In this document: piece by piece, positions 60,750 through 64,000 of the stretch
How the letters are laid out: each line of letters begins with the position of its first letter
How positions within the stretch are numbered: position 1 is the stretch's first letter
NCBI GenBank assembly: GCA_017656425.1
Contig: JACDNV010000003.1
Coordinates: 62,001 to 126,000, forward strand
Direction of reading: 5' to 3'
DNA: 64,000 nt
DNA from: Candidatus Neomarinimicrobiota bacterium
GTDB taxonomy: Bacteria > Fidelibacterota > UBA2242 > B5-G15
Translations under genes and position numbers: made by a program
The notes under the pieces: model-generated
What the model saw: only the letters and a program-made list of their open reading frames with translations
Databases searched by the model: none
Told to the model about the DNA's origin: nothing

Positions 60750-62650
60750 AAAATTTGTTCAGCAAAAAAATTTTTCCTTATAATTTCTCCGAGTATCAAC
60801 AAACTCCACATTTCTTTTCTATAATCACATTTACCATTAGTATGCTCTAATATTATTCTGTTTATATAATCCATATTCAAAATATCACCCATGGTATTTT
60901 TATAAATATCTATTATTTTTTCTAATCTGTCTTTCAATTCCCTTCTAACCCATCCTGCCACTGGTATTCCGAAACCCTTCTTTGCTCTATTAATAACAAA
61001 TTCAGGTAATACCCCCTTCATTGTCTCTTTTAATATGTATTTAGTTTTTATCCCCTTCAATTTATAATCCGATGGCAATTTTGCCAGGAATTCTACTAAA
61101 TCCTTATCAAGAAAAGGACATCTTACCTCTAATGAATTAAACATACTCGCCTGATCAATCTTGTATAAAATATCGTCAACAAGATATGTTTTCATATATG
61201 AATTAATCACTCTATCAACAAGATCAATGCAATTGCTATTCAAACTCAATATATCATCATATAGGAATTTTAAATCCCTATAACCGTCTTTTATTGGTAT
61301 ATTTTTATAATTAAAAGAGCCTAGCCATACCTGGTTTCTTAAAGGATAATTTCTACCTATCTCAGCTGAAAAACCCTCAAAAAAACGTCGCAATCGAAAT
61401 CCAAAACTCATATTATTTTCACTAACTGGAAAAATTTTCCCTACAGTTCTAAATACTCCAATAAATAAGTGCGGTAAAAAATCCACCAATTGCGAAAGTT
61501 TTAAAGCTATAAAAGTATCATAACCTGAAAAAAACTCATCACCCCCATCTCCGCTTAAAGCAACCGTTATATGCTCACTCGCAAATCTAGACAATAGATA
61601 AGTCGGAAATATTGAATAGTCAGCGAATGGCTCATCAAGCATATCTATCACTTTATCAAATAGATCAATTAAATCCTCTATTTCTAAAATTTTTAAATTA
61701 AAGTTTACTCCAAAGTACTCTGCTACTTTTTTTGCATAAAATGATTCATCATAAGATTTTTCTCTAAAGCCGATGGAAAAAGCATCAACATTTTTTGCTC
61801 CCTTTATTTCGACAATAGCCCATAATACCGTGCTGGAATCTATTCCGCCGGATAAAAACACACCAAGCGGTACATCACTTATAAGTCTCTTTTCGACCGC
61901 ATTTAAGATTAGTCCTTTTAACTTTCTTTTAGCCTCGTAAATTGGAATATCAATTTTTGGTGTAAAACTCAAGCACCAATATCTTCTTTGTTTAATCTTA
62001 AAACCTTCATTTGATATATCAATTTCCAGGAAACTTCCTGGATTGATCTTAAAAATTCTTTTGTAAATTGTTCTCTCTCCAGGTATATAATCATAAACAA
62101 AATATTTTGCAATAGATGTAATATCATATTCAAATAACAATTCTGGATGCTTTTTTAAAGCCTTTATCTCACTGGCAAATGCGAAAATATCACCCTGTGT
62201 CGTATAATATAGAGGCTTTTTCCCGAACCTATCTCTTGCCAGGATTAATTTTCTTCTATTTTTATCATAAATACCGATGGCATACATCCCATCAAGCTTG
62301 CCAAATACATCTGTACCACACTCCTCATATGAATGAACTATTACCTCAGCATCTCCTCTCGAGTTAAATATATGTCCCTTTGCTTCTAATTTCTTTCTTA
62401 ATTCTCTGAAATTGTAAATTTCACCATTAAAAATAACCCATATGCTTTTATCTTCATTACATATCGGCTGGTTAGATGCAGTGGATAAATCTATAATGGA
62501 TAAGCGTCTATGACCAAGAGCAACCTTATCATCCAGATACACACCTTTAGCATCAGGGCCACGATGAATTAATGTATCCACCATAGTCTGTATTAAGTCT
62601 TTTTCGGGATTTCTATTATTTTTATAGAAAAATCCAACAATCCCACACAT
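60746..62650 (-). CDS. asnB: Asparagine synthase-like glutamine amidotransferase
   Basis: The 634-residue protein has the N-terminal nucleophile C2 (MCGIVGF) with glutaminase motifs (HRRLSIIDLS, FNGEIYNFRELR) and the C-terminal synthetase domain with the pyrophosphate loop SGGIDSST (about 265-272). AsnB-type proteins in polysaccharide clusters amidate sugars or supply asparagine. Length is normal for AsnB. It lies between GT genes, which favours a cluster role. Confidence 0.9.
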   Translation of the reverse strand: MCGIVGFFYKNNRNPEKDLIQTMVDTLIHRGPDAKGVYLDDKVALGHRRLSIIDLSTASNQPICNEDKSIWVIFNGEIYNFRELRKKLEAKGHIFNSRGDAEVIVHSYEECGTDVFGKLDGMYAIGIYDKNRRKLILARDRFGKKPLYYTTQGDIFAFASEIKALKKHPELLFEYDITSIAKYFVYDYIPGERTIYKRIFKINPGSFLEIDISNEGFKIKQRRYWCLSFTPKIDIPIYEAKRKLKGLILNAVEKRLISDVPLGVFLSGGIDSSTVLWAIVEIKGAKNVDAFSIGFREKSYDESFYAKKVAEYFGVNFNLKILEIEDLIDLFDKVIDMLDEPFADYSIFPTYLLSRFASEHITVALSGDGGDEFFSGYDTFIALKLSQLVDFLPHLFIGVFRTVGKIFPVSENNMSFGFRLRRFFEGFSAEIGRNYPLRNQVWLGSFNYKNIPIKDGYRDLKFLYDDILSLNSNCIDLVDRVINSYMKTYLVDDILYKIDQASMFNSLEVRCPFLDKDLVEFLAKLPSDYKLKGIKTKYILKETMKGVLPEFVINRAKKGFGIPVAGWVRRELKDRLEKIIDIYKNTMGDILNMDYINRIILEHTNGKCDYRKEMWSLLILGEIIRKNFFAEQIL

Positions 62651-62653
62651 ACT

Positions 62654-64000
62654 TTATTTTTTGCCATATGTTATGACATTTTCAACAACATAGTCTGCTT
62701 TATCCTGTGCTTCCAAAAAACCTCTCATAACGATTTCTCCGATTAATCCGACAATTATAAACTGCATTCCTCCTAGTATCGAGAACATTATCATCATAAG
62801 AAATGTTTGAAAATCTACCCCCCATTCAAAAATAAATTTTGAAATAAAAAGCAATATTGAAAATACAGTCGAAATAAACCATACTGCAAAAGCTATTTTA
62901 CCGAAAAACTGTAATGGTCTTGACCTGAATCCAGTGTAAAATCTGAGAGTTATCAGATCAAGTAAAACAGTCCCAACTCTGTTCAAACCATATTTAGTCT
63001 GCCCAAATTGTCGCGGATGATGTTTTACGGGTATTTCTGCTATCTTTATCCCGAGCCACGCGGCATATGCGGGTATAAATCTGTGCATTTCACCATAAAG
63101 TTTTAAATTCTTGAGTATACCTTTCTTGTACGCCTTTAATGAGCACCCAAAGTCATGTATTTTTACTTTCGTCCCCTCAATGAGCTTATTTATTATTCTA
63201 TTTGCTATCCAGGAAGGAATTTTTCTTGTAATAGCATTATCTTTCCTGTCTTTTCTCCATCCACTTACAAGATCATAGCCCTCGCTTAACTTTTCTAGAA
63301 GCTTTGGAATATCCTCAGGATCATTCTGCAGGTCAGCGTCCATTGTAATTATTACATCACCTGTTGCATATTTAAAGCCTGCAGCAAAAGCTGCAGTTTG
63401 CCCATAATTTTTTCTGAATTTAATAATTGCAACACTGCTATCTTTTTGAGCTATCTCATCCATTATCTTTAAAGAATTGTCTGTACTGCCATCATCAATA
63501 AAAATGATTTCATAATTCTTGCCCAACCCGCCAAGAACATTTTTCAGCTTATTGTATAATAACAAAAGAGAACCCTCTTCATTTAAAACAGGAATTACCA
63601 CAGATATTTCTATTTTTCTATCTTTCTTCTTATCAGCATAATCTAGAGACTCAACGATTTTAATTGGGCTTATCTTGGCAGGGATTATTTTTACATCTTT
63701 TTTCTGAACATCCTTTAAAATAGGAACAAATTCCTTCCATACGTCAATGGCTTGAGTAATCTTACCCTCAATTGCATAGGTCAATGCCATCATTGTCTGG
63801 ATGTTTTCATTATACGGATCCAGCCTGGAACATTTATGAAATATTTCCCGCGCCTTAATAACTTCACCCTTATTTAAATAGCAATATCCCTTGTGATACA
63901 ACACCTTAATATTGTTTTTATACTTTGAAAGTATTTTATCATATTCAGCTATTGCTTCATCATAGTTACCAAGTAGTTCATAGGCAATACCTTTGTTAAA
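62654..64000 (-). CDS. GT2 glycosyltransferase (DPM1/ArnC type) with N-terminal TPR, partial at the right edge
   Basis: The open frame continues to the window edge (no stop between 63905 and 64000), and its first visible residues are TPR-like (GIAYELLGNYDEAIAEYDKI), so the GTG at 63904 is not the true start. After the TPR comes a GT2 domain: ISVVIPVLNEEGSLLLLYNK, FIDDGSTDNS, MDADLQNDPEDIP and KYGLNRVG. Two membrane helices at the end (FISTVFSILLFISKF, MQFIIVGLIGEIVM) place it in the inner membrane. DPM1-like members make polyprenyl-phosphate sugars. The TPR fusion is unusual. Confidence 0.87.
   Translation of the reverse strand, partial: FNKGIAYELLGNYDEAIAEYDKILSKYKNNIKVLYHKGYCYLNKGEVIKAREIFHKCSRLDPYNENIQTMMALTYAIEGKITQAIDVWKEFVPILKDVQKKDVKIIPAKISPIKIVESLDYADKKKDRKIEISVVIPVLNEEGSLLLLYNKLKNVLGGLGKNYEIIFIDDGSTDNSLKIMDEIAQKDSSVAIIKFRKNYGQTAAFAAGFKYATGDVIITMDADLQNDPEDIPKLLEKLSEGYDLVSGWRKDRKDNAITRKIPSWIANRIINKLIEGTKVKIHDFGCSLKAYKKGILKNLKLYGEMHRFIPAYAAWLGIKIAEIPVKHHPRQFGQTKYGLNRVGTVLLDLITLRFYTGFRSRPLQFFGKIAFAVWFISTVFSILLFISKFIFEWGVDFQTFLMMIMFSILGGMQFIIVGLIGEIVMRGFLEAQDKADYVVENVITYGKK

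Noticed and set aside
63902-63904. GTG at 63904 as the start of the right-edge GT2 gene
   Set aside because: The frame stays open to the edge and encodes a TPR unit upstream, so the true start is outside the window.

Overview
The window comes from an AT-rich, diderm, flagellated bacterium. An outer-membrane barrel fusion protein, lipobox lipoproteins, yajC and a GDP-heptose pathway all point to an outer membrane. The M1 peptidase at 5735-7717 ends in a type-9-secretion-like sorting domain, which is typical of the Bacteroidetes/FCB group and allied candidate phyla (Calditrichota, Marinimicrobia, KSB1, WOR-3 and similar). I cannot fix the phylum from this sequence. No tRNA, rRNA, CRISPR array or insertion sequence was seen.

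Region 1 (1-26.2 kb) is mixed housekeeping and envelope genes: the 5' end of yajC (cut by the left edge), nadB, a small lipoprotein, an M24 peptidase, a MEMO-family protein with a DUF2520 dehydrogenase, an M1 peptidase, a 1037-residue peptidase/propeller/barrel fusion, the magnesium transporter mgtE, a zinc-peptidase-like lipoprotein and a LemA/TPM/TPM operon. These are followed by a class V aminotransferase, an M29 aminopeptidase, a CDF transporter, HAD and DJ-1 proteins, a 53-residue membrane peptide, a corrinoid protein, a flavin reductase, a PAP2 phosphatase, a homocysteine methyltransferase and a MazF/antitoxin/MazF trio.

Region 2 (26.3-33.1 kb, plus strand) is a flagellar filament block: flagellin 1, a small excisionase-type HTH protein, a glycosyltransferase, flagellin 2, fliS, fliD, flaG, a FliT/FlgN-like chaperone candidate and a FlgM-like protein with a duplicated module. 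A near-consensus sigma-28 promoter, two strong terminators, CsrA-like sites at the flagellin ribosome sites and a sigma-54-like box before fliS suggest layered control. Basal-body and motor genes are not in the window.

Region 3 (33.1-64.0 kb, all minus strand, continuing past the right edge) is a tightly packed glycan cluster. It holds GT2, GT4 and GT9 glycosyltransferases, two tandem TPR-glycosyltransferases, a 982-residue membrane/GT2/TPR fusion, three sulfotransferases and a radical SAM protein. It also holds hddA- and hddC-like genes for GDP-D-glycero-D-manno-heptose, three nucleotide-sugar SDR proteins, three methyltransferases, an AsnB-type amidotransferase and an embedded CRP-like regulator. 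I see no Wzx, Wzy or ABC exporter. Together with the TPR-glycosyltransferases and the flagellin neighbours, this makes cytoplasmic glycosylation of flagellin, possibly with heptose-containing and sulfated glycan, the most interesting hypothesis. A capsule or LPS role remains possible. By eye, G+C rises in about 46-58 kb, which would fit an exchanged glycan cassette.
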